Assembly (NCBI GenBank): GCA_013180625.2
Contig: SNVD02007100.1
Span: 208,011 to 272,010 of the forward strand
Length of the DNA: 64,000 nt
DNA from: Boswellia sacra
Taxonomy: Eukaryota; Streptophyta; Magnoliopsida; Sapindales; Burseraceae
Direction: 5' to 3'
Shown here: positions 1 to 10,839 of the stretch, one piece after another
Position numbering within the stretch: position 1 is the stretch's first letter
Layout: each line of letters begins with the position of its first letter
Program-made: the position numbers and the translations under genes
The notes under the pieces: generated by a model
Database searches by the model: none
What the model saw: the letters and a program-made list of their open reading frames with translations, nothing else
Told to the model about the DNA's origin: nothing

Positions 1-1253
1 GGAAGAGGCTTAAGCTCCAAGGTAGGGGCTTTCATCACAGAAGGAAGAATTTTCTCATTAGATAAAGGCAATTCAATGTACGAAACATCATACCTGTGTG
101 TGGTGATAGTTATAGTCTCATCCAAGCTTGCCACAGCTTCCTCCACTTCTTTAGACACATGTATCAACTTTCCTGGTTCTTTGAAACTTTCTGTCCTTAT
201 ATGTTCACTAATGGCTACTTCAAATTCATCTTTGCGAGTTAACTCAAAAAATTGTTGTGCTAAAGAATCAATGACATCAACTGCAAAGACAGAATGTAAG
301 TCAGTAGGGTATCTCATTACCTCAAAAATATTGAAGCGAATCACCTCGCCATCAAATTCCATGGTGAGAGTGCCATCATGAACATCAATCTTGGTTCAGG
401 CAGTTTTCAAGAATGGCCTCCCTAAAAGAATTGGTGTTGGATTGGGAGACGTCTCATCCTCCATTTCCAAAACATAAAAGTCTGCTGGAAAAATCAATTG
501 ATTCACCTGCACAAGCACATCTTCCACAACTCCCTTGGGATATGCATTAGAACGATCAGCAAGTTGAATTACAATACCAGTTTTCGCAAGGGGTCCAAGA
601 TTCAAGGAAGCATAAATAGAATAGGGAATGACATTAATTGATGCTCCTAAATCTAACATAGCTCTTTCAAAATTGGTATTGCCACTGGTGCATGGAATGG
701 TGAACGTACCTGGATCTTTGCATTTCGGAGGAATTTTTCTTTGCAATACAGCTGAAACATTTTCCCCCACACTTACCTTCTCATTTCCTTTCAACTTCTT
801 CTTGTTGGTGCATAACTCTTTGAGAAATTTTGCATAACGAGGCACTTGCTTGATAGCATCCAGAAGTGGTATGTTTACCTCGATCTTGCGAAAAGTTTCC
901 AGGATTTCTTGTTCTTGTTCCTCCTTCTTTGATTTTGCAAATCTGCTGGGAAAAGGTGGAGGGGTAACATATGAATGAATGGAAGTTTTAGGATTTACCT
1001 TAGAAGTGGATGTTTTGTTCATGGTAGAAGTGGTATCATCCCCTTCATCAATTTGTGATTTCTTTGGTGGAATCTCTAATTGCTTTCCACTTCTCAAAGT
1101 TACAGCACTAGCATTCTCTCTTGGATTGATCACTGGCTGAGATGGTAATTTTCCTGAGCTTTGACTCTCAAATTTGCTCATGTTAGTGGCCAATTGTCCT
1201 ATTTGACTTTCCAGGTTTTGGATACTTGCCCTAGTTTCCTGCTGAAATTGCAT
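1..1253 (-). pseudogene. pro: Element A aspartic protease and linker to RT
   Basis: Continues gag in the same frame. It starts with an MQFQQETRASIQNLESQIGQ-type helix, then a basic linker, then an aspartic protease fold around 720-400 with active-site DLGASIN and the downstream VIQLADRS and ILLGRPF strands typical of plant gypsy proteases. A TGA at 396-398 interrupts at KTA*TKIDVH; CGA to TGA is the simplest explanation. After it the frame is open again to the window edge (KIDVHDGTLTMEFDGEV through ELKPLP), ending just before reverse transcriptase. The catalytic Asp is present; only the stop disables it. Confidence 0.85.
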
Positions 1254-1316
1254 TGTGTTAGTGGCAAGTGCTTTAACAATATCCTCGAGAGACGTACCTG
1301 AATTTTGTGGAGCTGG

Positions 1317-2371
1317 TTACGGTGCTGGTTGTGGTGTTGGTGGTGGTTGTGCTTGAAATGGTTGCTGCACCCTTGGTTGATTGAAACCTGGTGGTCGATT
1401 TGGTATGGCATTTGGGACAATTGGTTGACGATTCGCATATCTTAAATTAGGGTGATCTCTCCATCCAGCATTGTAAGTATTGGAGAAAGGGTCATACCTT
1501 TGCCTTGGTTGTCCTGGAAATCCACCCATGGCATTGGCTTGTTCTGTATCTCCTTCTTGCAAAGTTGGACACATGTCGGTTGGATGGTCCATGGCAGAAC
1601 ATACCCCACATGCATAAGATTGCTGCATATGTCCTACAGCCATTTTTTTTACAAGAGAGGTAAGTTCACAAAGTTGTTGTTCAATGTTTGAAGTACTTAC
1701 CTCATTTACTCTTTTTGGTAGTTGTGGCTCAAATTGACTGCTGAATTGTTGGGAGTTCGCTGCCATGTCACTAATCAAACGTCTTGCCACGTTCGGTGTT
1801 TTATTAACTAGTGCTCCACCACTAGCAGCATCAATGATACTCCTTTCCATGGGTAGGAGACCCTCATAGAAATATTGAATTAGGAGTCCATCACTAATTT
1901 GGTGTTTGGACAGCTAGCACATAACCTCTTAAATCTCTCCCAATATTCATGAAGTGATTCTCCATTGTGTTGTCGAATGCCACTAATATCTTTTCTAATA
2001 TTTGTAACTTTTGAAGCTGGAAAGTATTTCTCCAAAAAGAGTTTACTCATCTCATTCCAAGTGGTAATGGTACCTGGTGGTAGGTAGTATAACCAATCTT
2101 TTGCCGAATCTGCTAATGAGAATGGGAAAGCTCTCAATTTAAATTGCTCTTCAGAAACGCCAGTTGGCTTCATACTTGAGCATACCACATGAAATTCTTT
2201 GAGGTGTTTGTTCGGATCCTCTCCTGCAAAACCATGAAATATAGGCAAGAGATGAATCAGTCCAGATTTAAGTTCAAAATCTATCTCAAAATTGGTGCTT
2301 ATGCATAGCAGTTGTTGATCAATAATTGGAGCCGCTAACTCCTTAAGAGTCTGATCGTTTTCCATCGCCAT
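1317..2371 (-). pseudogene. gag: Element A gag (capsid domain plus zinc knuckle)
   Basis: Gag packages element RNA in cytoplasmic particles. The frame starts at the ATG at 2371 and runs to about 1880, with a retrotransposon capsid domain (WNEMSKLFLEKYFPASK, then GESLHEYWERFKRLC). A single-nucleotide shift near 1880 ends this frame early. The protein continues in the next frame (1850-1317) with MERSIIDAASGGALVNKT and a CX2CX4HX4C zinc knuckle (CGVCSAMDHPTDMC), then a Pro/Gln-rich tail. A TAA at 1317-1319 stands where a CAA would keep the frame open into protease, consistent with one C-to-T change. Gag and protease were evidently one polyprotein. Confidence 0.85.
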
Positions 2372-2621
2372 TGCTTCCGATTCAGATTTGATTGAACTGC
2401 AAGAAGATGGGAGGGAAGTATGTCGTGCAAGGTCAAATTCTGGAGGTGGAGTTGAAATTGACCGATTTAGCCTTAATTCGAGGATTGGAGAAACTCCTTA
2501 ATTCTCTTAAGTCGTTGATCCGCTTCTCCCTCGGACATAAAAGCCTAAACACAAACAATCAGGAAATAACAATCAAGAATCAGTAGTAAAAACAGAATAA
2601 CAAATTGATTAGAAAATCAAT

Positions 2622-2638
2622 CCCCGGCAACGGCGCCA
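2622..2638 (-). other. Element A primer binding site (tRNA-Asp)
   Basis: On the minus strand it reads TGGCGCCGTTGCCGGGG, an exact complement of the 3' end of plant tRNA-Asp(GTC). It lies 6 bp inside the LTR edge. This is the first-strand priming site and fixes element orientation and the LTR boundary. Confidence 0.93.
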
Positions 2639-2644
2639 AAAACT

Positions 2645-4068
2645 TGATGCGTTCGAAACTAGCAAGTATACTAGTCGCACAAGTAATAAAGTGATAAGTA
2701 AGATATCGTTCCCACGAGGATTGATTCTAAATGAATTTGTTATTTTCCAGCAATAATAAACTAAACAGGGGGGGTTTTGTTGATTGATTAACTAAACTTA
2801 ATACGAAAGCAAATGAAGAATAACACAAAGCAAAGTTAAATGGAGTGAAAAATCAATGAGAGACACTTGGTTAAGAGTTCATTCTCTGCCACAAGATATG
2901 AAGTTGTGAATTAACATAGAATTGTAATCCAATTACAGCATTGAAGTTATCAACCGTAGATAACAACAAGCTCTGTTATCCCAATCTTTCCTTACTTTGT
3001 TGTTAAATAAAACAAGCTCTTTATTTAATCTCTATCCCTTAAACAACCTAGAACAAGCTCTCTAAGTTTAATTCAATAGAAGCATTACGATGAGAAAGAT
3101 AGGTTGATCTAAGCAATAATCACACAAGTTCGGATTATTTAACCTAGGTTGTATTTTCCAATTGCAATCTCTGATCACAATTTTGCTACTAATGATTGGA
3201 AATTCATGACAATTACGGATCAAGATTTCTAATCTAGCAATAGACAACAACAATTATATTCAGTTGGCCATTCCAAATACAATCAGTAAGCAATCATAAG
3301 CATTAGATATGGGAAAATACAAGCAACTTCAATTAGAGAATTGGATAACAATTTCTTACACAATCAACTCACAAAATCCATATCAAGGGCTTTGAAATCA
3401 CCCTCAACCAATTCAGATTTAGTTACACATATTCAATCAGAATAACAAATACAATACAGAGAAATTCCAGAATTGAAAAGGAAAGAAAGAACTTAGCAAA
3501 TTCTTTGAAAATCTTCTTTGTAGATGAATCTTCTTGGAATTGTAGTTCCTCCTCTTTCAAAATCTTCTTTCTCCTTCAAGAACTCCAAGGGATGAGAGAA
3601 ATCCAGAAATGCAGCCTCCTCCCACGTTTTCCCCCCTTCCAGTTATGAAAATAAAACCCTAAAATGTGTTTAAATACTCTGCTACAGTAACGTGCTACAG
3701 TGTCCCGTATTATACATGCTACAGTGATGTGTGGAATTACATTTCTACACTTCTCACACTGTTTTGATTACAACTTTCGGTACACTGAATGGATTCATAA
3801 ACCGTAAATTTCTCCAAAAAGTAGACTTCGAGAGCTTTTCAACGGTATATGATATGTCATCGGGTTCATTGTATATCAATACAATTAAATCCGAGAAGAT
3901 GGTTGACTAGCAGAGGTGAAAATGAAGGGTTTTACTCCATTTTTGTGCAAGTTGCTCCAAAACTCCTACAAACATCAAAACCACACAAAAACATAAAAAT
4001 ACCAAGGAATATAGCAAAGAAACATGGACGAATTGATATGAAAATGATATATAAATAGACAATTATCA
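2645..4068 (-). repeat. Element A 5' LTR (1424 bp)
   Basis: Minus-strand ends are TGATAATTG and GCATCA, a TGAT/ATCA inverted terminus, directly abutting the primer site. It holds no real gene. A TATTTAAA-like stretch near 3670-3680 (minus strand) is a weak TATA candidate. The partner 3' LTR lies outside the window, so its age cannot be judged here. Confidence 0.88.
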
Positions 4069-4735
4069 GCTTGTTTGTGGATGAAAAAGGATAGAAACCT
4101 TATGGGTGATTCCATATTTCTTCGTTAAAGCTTCAAATGGTTTGTTACAAAAATGTGTTCCCTGTTTCACTAATATGACTCGAGGAATTCCAAATCGACG
4201 CTATATATTCTCTTTCAAGAATTTGAAACTATTTTGTGATCATTATTCCAAAATGGAATTGCCTTAACCCATTTTGAGCCATAATCTACTGTGACGGAAA
4301 TGTAAACAAACCAAATGATGATGGAAAAGGTCTCATGAAATCAATACCCTAGCATTTAAAAATTTCAACTATAAGATTGAGATTCAAAGGCATCATGTTT
4401 TGTTTTGAAATAAATCCAAGTTTTTGACAATTATCATAAGTTTTGCAAAATGCATCTGCATCTTTAAATAAGGTGGGCCAATAAAATCCATATTGAAAGA
4501 TTTTTACAACTGTTTTTCTTGATGAGATGTGTCCTCCACATGCTTTAGAATGACAAAAATTAATAACACTACTTGCTTCATTGTCCGGTATGCATCTTCT
4601 AATTATTTTATCATAACAATATTTCAATAGTTATGGATCATCCCAATAAAAATTTTTCAGCTCGGTCAAAAACTTCTTTTTGTCTTCGACACTCCAGTGA
4701 GGTGTCATTTTCCCTATTGTAAGAAAATTTACAAT
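4069..4735 (-). pseudogene. int: Element B integrase (N-terminal and core fragment)
   Basis: The HHCC zinc-binding region is seen in 4627-4349 (FCHSKACGGHIS, later CKTYDNCQKLG). The DDE core follows at lower coordinates in broken frames (RFGIPRVILVKQGTHFC, GITHKV, HPQTS). The reading ends exactly at 4069 where element A begins, so the catalytic Glu and the C-terminal domain are outside the window. The second catalytic Asp position reads K (VKQGTHF). Confidence 0.8.
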
Positions 4736-4736
4736 G

Positions 4737-5240
4737 TTAGCAAACCCAAGCAATAGAGAATAAAAATTCATTGGGAAAAGAGTCATTGATATGTGAGGTT
4801 TTAAATGATGTCTCTATCGTCAATCTTGACAGATGACCTGCAGTGACATTTTTAGCTTTTTTCTTATCCTTTATTATGATATTGAATTCTTGGAGCAACA
4901 AGATCCACCATATCAATCTGGGTTTTGCATCCTGTTTGGACATTAAATATGTCACAGCAGCATGGCCAGCATAAACAACAGTTAGGGAACTAATTAAATA
5001 AGATTAAAATTTGTCTAATGTAAATACTACTGTAAGTAGCTCTTTTTCAGTTATAGTGTAATTCATTTGTGCATCATTTAAAGTTCTACTTGTGTAGTAT
5101 ATCACCTCAGGCTTACCTTCTCTTCTTTGTACTAAGACAACACTAATAGCATTATCGCTAGCATCACACTTCAATTCAAAAGGCAAGGACCAATGAGGGG
5201 ATTACATAATTAGAGCAGATGTTAAAAGTCCAATTAACTT
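4737..5240 (-). pseudogene. Element B RNase H
   Basis: Two open pieces (5186-5004 and 4955-4737) separated by a stop. They carry LKCDASDNAISVVLVQR, VIYYTSRTLNDAQMNY, the TEKELL helix and, after the break, YLMSKQDAKPRLIWWILLLQEF and TAGHLSRL. This is the Ty3/gypsy RNase H that degrades template RNA during reverse transcription. The first Asp and the Glu are present; the third acidic region falls in the break. Confidence 0.83.
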
Positions 5241-5342
5241 ATCAAAAGCTTTTTGACATTTTGAATCTATTCAAAAGAAGTGTCTTTTATTAAGAGATTA
5301 CAAATAGGTTTAGATATAGAATTGAAATTTCTTATAAACCTC

Positions 5343-6060
5343 CTATAAAATCCAGCATGCCCTAAGAATAAACAGATTTGTTTGACTACTCTTGGTGGGG
5401 GCAAATAGGAAATTAATTTCACTTTTTGCGTTATCCACTTCAATTCCCTTGGAAGACACCATATGTCCTAAAACAATCCCAGAGGTGACCATATAATGAC
5501 ATTTTTTCAATTCAAAATTATACATTTTTCTTCATACATTTTTAAGAATTTTAAGTTTTCAAGAAAATTATTAAAAGAATTTTTGAAAACAGTTAAATCA
5601 TCCATGAAAACTTCCAAACAATGCTCAACCGTGTCATTAAAAATGCTTAGCATACATCTTTAAAAAGTAGCTGGAGCATTACAAGGTCCAAAAGGCATCC
5701 TTCTAAATGTAAAACTACCGAAAGGGTGTGTGAAAGTTATCTTTTCTTGGTCTTCAAGTGCAATGGGAATTTGGTAATAGCCTGAGTAGCCATCAAGGAA
5801 GCAGTAGTAGGAATGCCTTGCTACTCTTTCTAAAATTTGGTCAAGGAATGGTAAAGGAAAATGATGTTTTCTAGTGACATCATTTAATTTTCTATAGTCA
5901 ACACACATCCTCTAACTAGATGAGACTCGAGTTGGCCATTATTCATCCTTCTCATTTTTTACTATTGTAATGCCAGATTTCTTAGGTACTAATATGTGGG
6001 GCTTACCCTAACTATTCGAAATAGTGTAGATAATTTCCACATCAAATAGTTTAAGAACTT
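5343..6060 (-). pseudogene. Element B reverse transcriptase
   Basis: The open piece 5908-5660 carries MCVDYRKLN, FLDGYSGYYQIPIA and RRMPFGPCNAPATF. The catalytic FMDDLTVF follows in broken frame around 5610-5590, then NFELKKCHYMV and GHMVSSKGIEVD (5525-5343). Several frameshifts and stops. The catalytic Asp pair is still legible. Confidence 0.83.
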
Positions 6061-6639
6061 CAACCCTAATGACCTCTTTTATATGTGGATTTAGTCTTCT
6101 TTGAGGTTGTTGGGATGTTTTGGTATTTTCTTCTAAATGTATTCTATATGTACATATCAAAGGGTTAATGCCTTTTATGCCTTTTAAAGTCTACGCAATT
6201 GAATTTTTATGCCTCTTAAGTGCTTCTATCAACTCACCTTGTTACTCACTTGTGAGGGATGAATTATCACTGGATAGGTTTGCTTTTCCCCAAGATATGC
6301 ATAATTTAGTTCTTTAGGCAAAGGCTTCAGTTATAACTTGGGTGCTTCTTGTTCCTTGTTTAATTGTCCCAATTCTTTGAATCGTGGATTCGAGCCTTTA
6401 TTCTCCATCACTTGTGCATAATCTAGTAAGTAACATATATTAGAAAGACCAGGCTCTAGTTGCATACTTGATTGAAATAAATTGACTAAATAGGTTTATG
6501 AAGGGTCAGAAAAACTTCTTTTTTGGATATGGTCCTCCACAATAGTTTTGATCATATTAGCTTCCACATTTTCATCTTCTTCTTCATGTGATTTCTTACA
6601 CATATTGAAAACATTAAGCTTCATTGTCATGTTTTCGAA

Positions 6640-7190
6640 TGACAACTTCATGACTCCATTCTTGTAATTAATCAAAACATTAGAAGTTGCTAAAAATGGA
6701 CGCGTGAAATGATAGGAATAGAATTACATACTTCTATTGGTTTTGTATCCAAGATGATAAAATCCCTAGGATATATGAATTTATCAACTTGAACTAACAC
6801 ATCTTCTACTATTCCTCTTGGCACTTTAATTGATCTATCAGCAAGCAAAAAAATCACAGAAATTGGTTTTAAACTCACCAAGATTGAGTTTTTGAAAAAC
6901 TGAATATAGGAGCAAGTTTACACTAGCACCAAGATCAAGTAAAGCTTGTTCAATTTTGTGATCTCCAATAATACATGAAATTTTAGCCAGGATCATTATA
7001 TTTTATGGTATTATTGTTTTAAAGAATAGCGCTTACTTGTTCAGTTAGAAAGGCTTTCTCTTTCACATTCAATTTTCTTTTCATAATGCACAAATCTTTC
7101 AAAATTTTGGTATAAGAAGGTAACTGTTTAATCACATCTAGCAAGGGAATATTGATCTTTACCCATTTGAAAATTTCAAAAATTTCAGAT
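6640..7190 (-). pseudogene. pro: Element B aspartic protease
   Basis: The region 6881-6690 reads VIFLLADRSIKVPRGIVEDV and FIYPRDFIILDTKP, the second half of the protease. The first half, with a D-L-GAS-V active-site remnant, lies about 6990-6900 in another frame. The preceding linker (about 7190-7090) matches the pro-proximal segment of element C (LLDVIKQLPSY-type). Interrupted by stops and indels. Confidence 0.72.
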
Positions 7191-7231
7191 TTGTGGTTTG
7201 GCTTTTTATGAGTGGCTAATGCTTGAGAAAA

Positions 7232-8745
7232 TCAAGGCACAGGTGGGGATTTGGTCTCTTCTTTACTAGATGTTAGTGGGCTCATCCTTTCCTTACCCTT
7301 AAAGATCGATTTATCCTCTTTCTCATAAAGTTTAGAATTGTGTTTTTCAACAACCTTCCTATTACGAAGGGTCATAACTAATTTGACTTGGTCCACATAA
7401 TGGCCATTTGAACTACTTGCACTTGAATTAGATTGATCTTTGGGGTTTTGCAATGTTTTAGATGAAAATTTTCCTTTTTCATGGATACTAAATGTAGATG
7501 CAAATTTTGTAAGAGTTTCCGTCAAATTTGCTAATGTTTAAGCAGTTTGACTATTAAATGTCTCTTGTTTCACAATGAATGAATGAAATGTTTCTTCAAG
7601 ATCCTTCCTAGAAGAAGGAACATAAGGTGCATGATCATGAGAATTTTGAAAATTTTGATGTATTTGAAAAGGCACTTGTGAATTTGGTGCATGATTGTCA
7701 TTCTTCCAACCCAAATTCAGATGATTTCTCCAATTAGGATTATTGGTTTGTAAGTATGGATTGTGATTTGGCCTTTGAAAAGTGTTTAAGGTATTTGCTT
7801 GTTCATGGAGACATTCCCTAAAGGCAAGAAAAGTTGGACAATCATTGGTAGAATGATCATTAGCATTACAAATATGGCATACAATTTATTGAACAAACTT
7901 CAATTGACCACTATTTTTCATTTGTAAACCTCGACTTTTCTAACTAGAGATGTATATTTAGGTTGGAGATCATGGCCTTCCCTAAGGTTATGAATATCTC
8001 TACTAGATTTTGAGGGTGGGTTTTGCTTGGTACCTCATAGGTGCTAGCAGTGTCCCAATTTTAGGCTTTCTTTAATAGTAAGTCCAGATAGTCCATTGCT
8101 TCATCTGGGTCTTTATCTCCAAATTGTCCGTTACATATTAGTTCTTTTAATTGCCTATCTTGAGGTGTGAACCCTACATAGAAATTTAAAACTAATCTCC
8201 AAATTGCAAAACCATGGGAGGGACAGGTATTAAATAATTCTTTATACCTATCCTAGCATTGGTAAAAAGTCTCTCCTTGTTTTTGAGTGAAAGTGGTGAC
8301 ATTTTAAGAGAATTTGTCTTATTGGAAAGGAAATTTTTTTTTCAAAAATTATTGTTGCATCTCATCCCATGAACTAATTGAACTTGACCTCAGATTTTGT
8401 AACCATGTTTTACCTTTATCTTTTAAAGAAAAAGGAAAAAAAAAGCTTTAATCTAATGATGTTTATGCTACAATTTGGATCACTATAGGTGTTACAAACT
8501 TCTACAAAGTCTTTTAAATGCGCATATGGGTTCTCCGTATTAAGGCCATGAAGGGTGGGTAAAAGTTTAATGAAACCTAGTTTGAAGTTGAAATGGATTG
8601 CATCAGGAGGAAAAACTAAACAAGATGGTATACTAGTTCTCATCAGATTCATGTAGTCTCTAAGGGTTCTTGGTTGGTTTTGCTCATTTTGTTGGGAACG
8701 ATTGTCCTCTTTATCCATGAGTTTCTCAACTTGACTGTAGGCCAT
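7232..8745 (-). pseudogene. gag: Element B gag
   Basis: Starts at the ATG at 8745 (MAYSQVEKLMDKEDNRSQQ, the counterpart of the start of element C gag) and runs with breaks to 7232. The open piece 8745-8416 covers the N-terminus (RTLRDYMNLMRTSIPS, then HFNFKLGFIKLLPTLHGL). A CX2CX4HX4C zinc knuckle (CHICNANDHSTNDC) is legible near 7880-7840. The C-terminal piece 7525-7232 is a Lys/Ser/Pro-rich linker (MTETLTKFASTFSIHEKGKF). Multiple frameshifts. Confidence 0.8.
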
Positions 8746-8917
8746 ATTTTTTAGGGAGGATGATGATTTCCTAACAAGTCTACCATTAGATATGCGTTAC
8801 CAAATTTTTATGTAATTTTAAAAAAGGGAGAAGAAAAAATGAACAAACAATAAGAAAAATGAAGATCTAAAATGAGAAAAGAAAATACTTCCAACTTTGC
8901 ACGCTAAATTTTACCTT

Positions 8918-8934
8918 CCCCGGCAATATTGCCA
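8918..8934 (-). other. Element B primer binding site, mutated
   Basis: Reads TGGCAATATTGCCGGGG on the minus strand. It matches the tRNA-Asp complement at both ends with four mismatches in the middle. It is next to the LTR edge at 8941. The mismatches suggest decay after insertion. Confidence 0.8.
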
Positions 8935-8940
8935 AAAAGT

Positions 8941-10534
8941 TGATACATCTAAAAATAAAATTGCCTCCCAAGTATACAAATGTTGAAGTAATAAACCCAG
9001 AACGATCGGAGTCTATCCACAAGGAAGCGAATTTGTTGGTACAAAGCAAGGCTAAGCAAATATGATATGAATAATTCAAATAAATAAAAAGAAGATATTA
9101 ACAATAAAAAAAATGGAAGGTGGTAAAAAACCAAATGTAATACAAAATAAGAGGCAGTAAAACTAACCATGGAAATAGGCGGTAAAACTAACCATGGAAA
9201 TAGGCAGTAACTAACCATGGAAATAGGCGGTAAAACTATCATAGCAAATGAAAGAATAATTTCATAAGCAACAAACAAGAATAATTGGAATATGCAAGTA
9301 ACAGAAATTAACTTAGTGGCAATGAAAGCTAAGGTTAGGGGATTCACCCTTGATACATGAAATAAAGATAAACTAACTCCTTTTATGACTCAATTGGAAT
9401 CCACACATCAAGAAGCTTCCAATTAGAAATTATATCAATTAAGCCCACTTTGTTTTATGAATTATATTCACCATGTTACCAATATTTATGTCATTCTTGT
9501 AAATGGGATTCTAGCATCCAATGTGCTAATCACCATATATCTACAATAAATCAAGGTTCCTAACTAGACTTTTGTTGATAAGGAAGAACCATGTGATGTC
9601 TATAAAGGATCAAACATTTGATTTGCCAAGGATTATCTACAATAGATCAAGACCTCCACTTTACGAGTGGTGTTAAAATTGATTAAGAAAGTAAATATAA
9701 ACATATAAAGCAAACAACACAAGAATATAATCTTTAAGCATATATTATAGGGTTAGAGAATTCTTATTCTCATATTAAAGGTTTCACCCGATTACCTTAG
9801 CATGTGAAGAATAGTGAGACATAATCTAGGAGAGAAAATAAATTGCAAGAAGAAAAGAACTACTCATAACATTAAAAGAACAATTACAAAGAGAGAACAA
9901 GAGAGGAACACAATAATAAGAGAACTCAGCCAAGAGCCAAGATGCTCTTTTAGGTCACAACACACTTCTATTTATAGATACATTTGAGGAAAAAATTATC
10001 GAATTTTAAAGGGATAATTACAAAATATCTTGTTGACAATATCATGATATGCACCGCCTTTGACCATTGATTTCGACATCAAAATATTCCTAATTTTGAT
10101 CACATGTCTTCATGAAAGTTGTATATATTTCTCTCAGATTTCTAGAATACTTTAAATCATACGATTTGGATACATATTTCAAGAGTTACAATCAAAATAC
10201 AGAGAGATGGTTAGGCTAGGTTGAGACCACAAACGGGTTTGCTTCAAGGCCCTTTTTGGTCTACTAGACGCTTGAATTTCATGATTCTTGTGAAATATAA
10301 TTTTGTAGACAATTTAATCAGCTTTCCATCAAGTCAAGAATTGGATCATTCTGATCTAGAAATAGAAAGTTATACCCATCTTATCAAACCAACATAAAAA
10401 ATCAAAATTAAGATAAAACTAAATCAAAAGATGCAAAAATGACAAATATGCTTAAGTTAAGAAATTTAATGGCATAATTAGTATCATATGATGAATTAAG
10501 CTCTTATTAAACATAAACATTTAAGTGTTCATGA
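8941..10534 (-). repeat. Element B 5' LTR (about 1594 bp)
   Basis: Same LTR family as C and F. Shared landmarks include the GATCAAGACCTCCACTTTACG segment (seen in reverse in C), a TATA box at 9969-9976 (minus strand TATAAATA) and the terminal GATGTATCA. It contains a short tandem array at 9160-9240 built on AACCATGGAAATAGGC. The outer edge next to GATATC has one mismatch to the TGATGAACAC terminus of C. It holds no gene. Confidence 0.86.
9969..9976 (-). promoter_or_regulatory. TATA box in element B LTR
   Basis: Minus-strand TATAAATAG, at the same place in the LTR as in C (11314) and F (49382). Probable U3 promoter core of the element. Confidence 0.6.
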
Positions 10535-10839
10535 TATCACAAAATATTATCATGGATTCTTGATCAACACTATAGTTAACTAACATTTGTTTCATCCATA
10601 AAAGCTATGTGCAACAGCTACCAGCAGTAATATACTCAGCCTCTGCAGTTGACAAAGAGATTGAGTTATGTTTCTTGCTATGCTAAGAAACAAAATTATT
10701 TCGAAGATAAAAATAACCTCCTATTGTACTCTTTCTATCATCTACATTCCCAGCCTAATCAACATCACTACACCCTGCAAGACATGAATTTGTGTCTTTA
10801 GAAAACTAAATTCCAAAATATATTGTCCTATGAACATAC
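10535..10839 (-). pseudogene. Copia I fragment: RNase H
   Basis: The minus strand reads YFGI*FSKDTNSCLAG, then DDRKSTIGGYFYL, then SLSTAEAEYITAGSCCT and LLWMKQMLV, ending at a YCD-like motif where element B begins. These are the Ty1/copia RNase H blocks, style close to SIRE/Maximus. It is the downstream part of the element whose RT, integrase and gag lie at 32682-37130; element C separates them. Several TGG-to-stop changes. Confidence 0.83.

Larger units (their letters stand above)
1..4068 (-). mobile_element. Element A: Athila-like Ty3/gypsy retrotransposon, 5' part
   Basis: Reads right to left: LTR (4068-2645), tRNA-Asp primer site, gag, protease, then leaves the window at position 1 in the linker before reverse transcriptase. 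The LTR edge at 4068 is followed by GCTTG (4069-4073), the expected right-hand target duplication; its partner lies outside the window. It sits inside the integrase of element B, because B's integrase frame stops abruptly at 4069 just after its HPQTS motif. The coding part has one frameshift and two in-frame stops, so this copy is not autonomous. Lineage (Athila) is inferred from the tRNA-Asp primer site and the gag/protease style. Confidence 0.85.
4069..10534 (-). mobile_element. Element B: decayed Athila-like retrotransposon, 5' two thirds
   Basis: Minus-strand order is LTR (10534-8941), degenerate tRNA-Asp primer site, gag, protease, RT, RNase H, integrase; it is cut at 4069 by element A. 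It belongs to the same family as C and solo LTR F: the LTR starts ATGAACACTTAAATG and ends GATGTATCA, and the proteins align block for block with C. Every domain has frameshifts or stops. Its right edge interrupts the copia I RNase H frame. Confidence 0.85.

Noticed and set aside
8949..9347. 132-codon hydrophobic frame on the minus strand
   Set aside because: It lies wholly in the LTR of B and arises from T-rich repeats; C and F do not keep it open.
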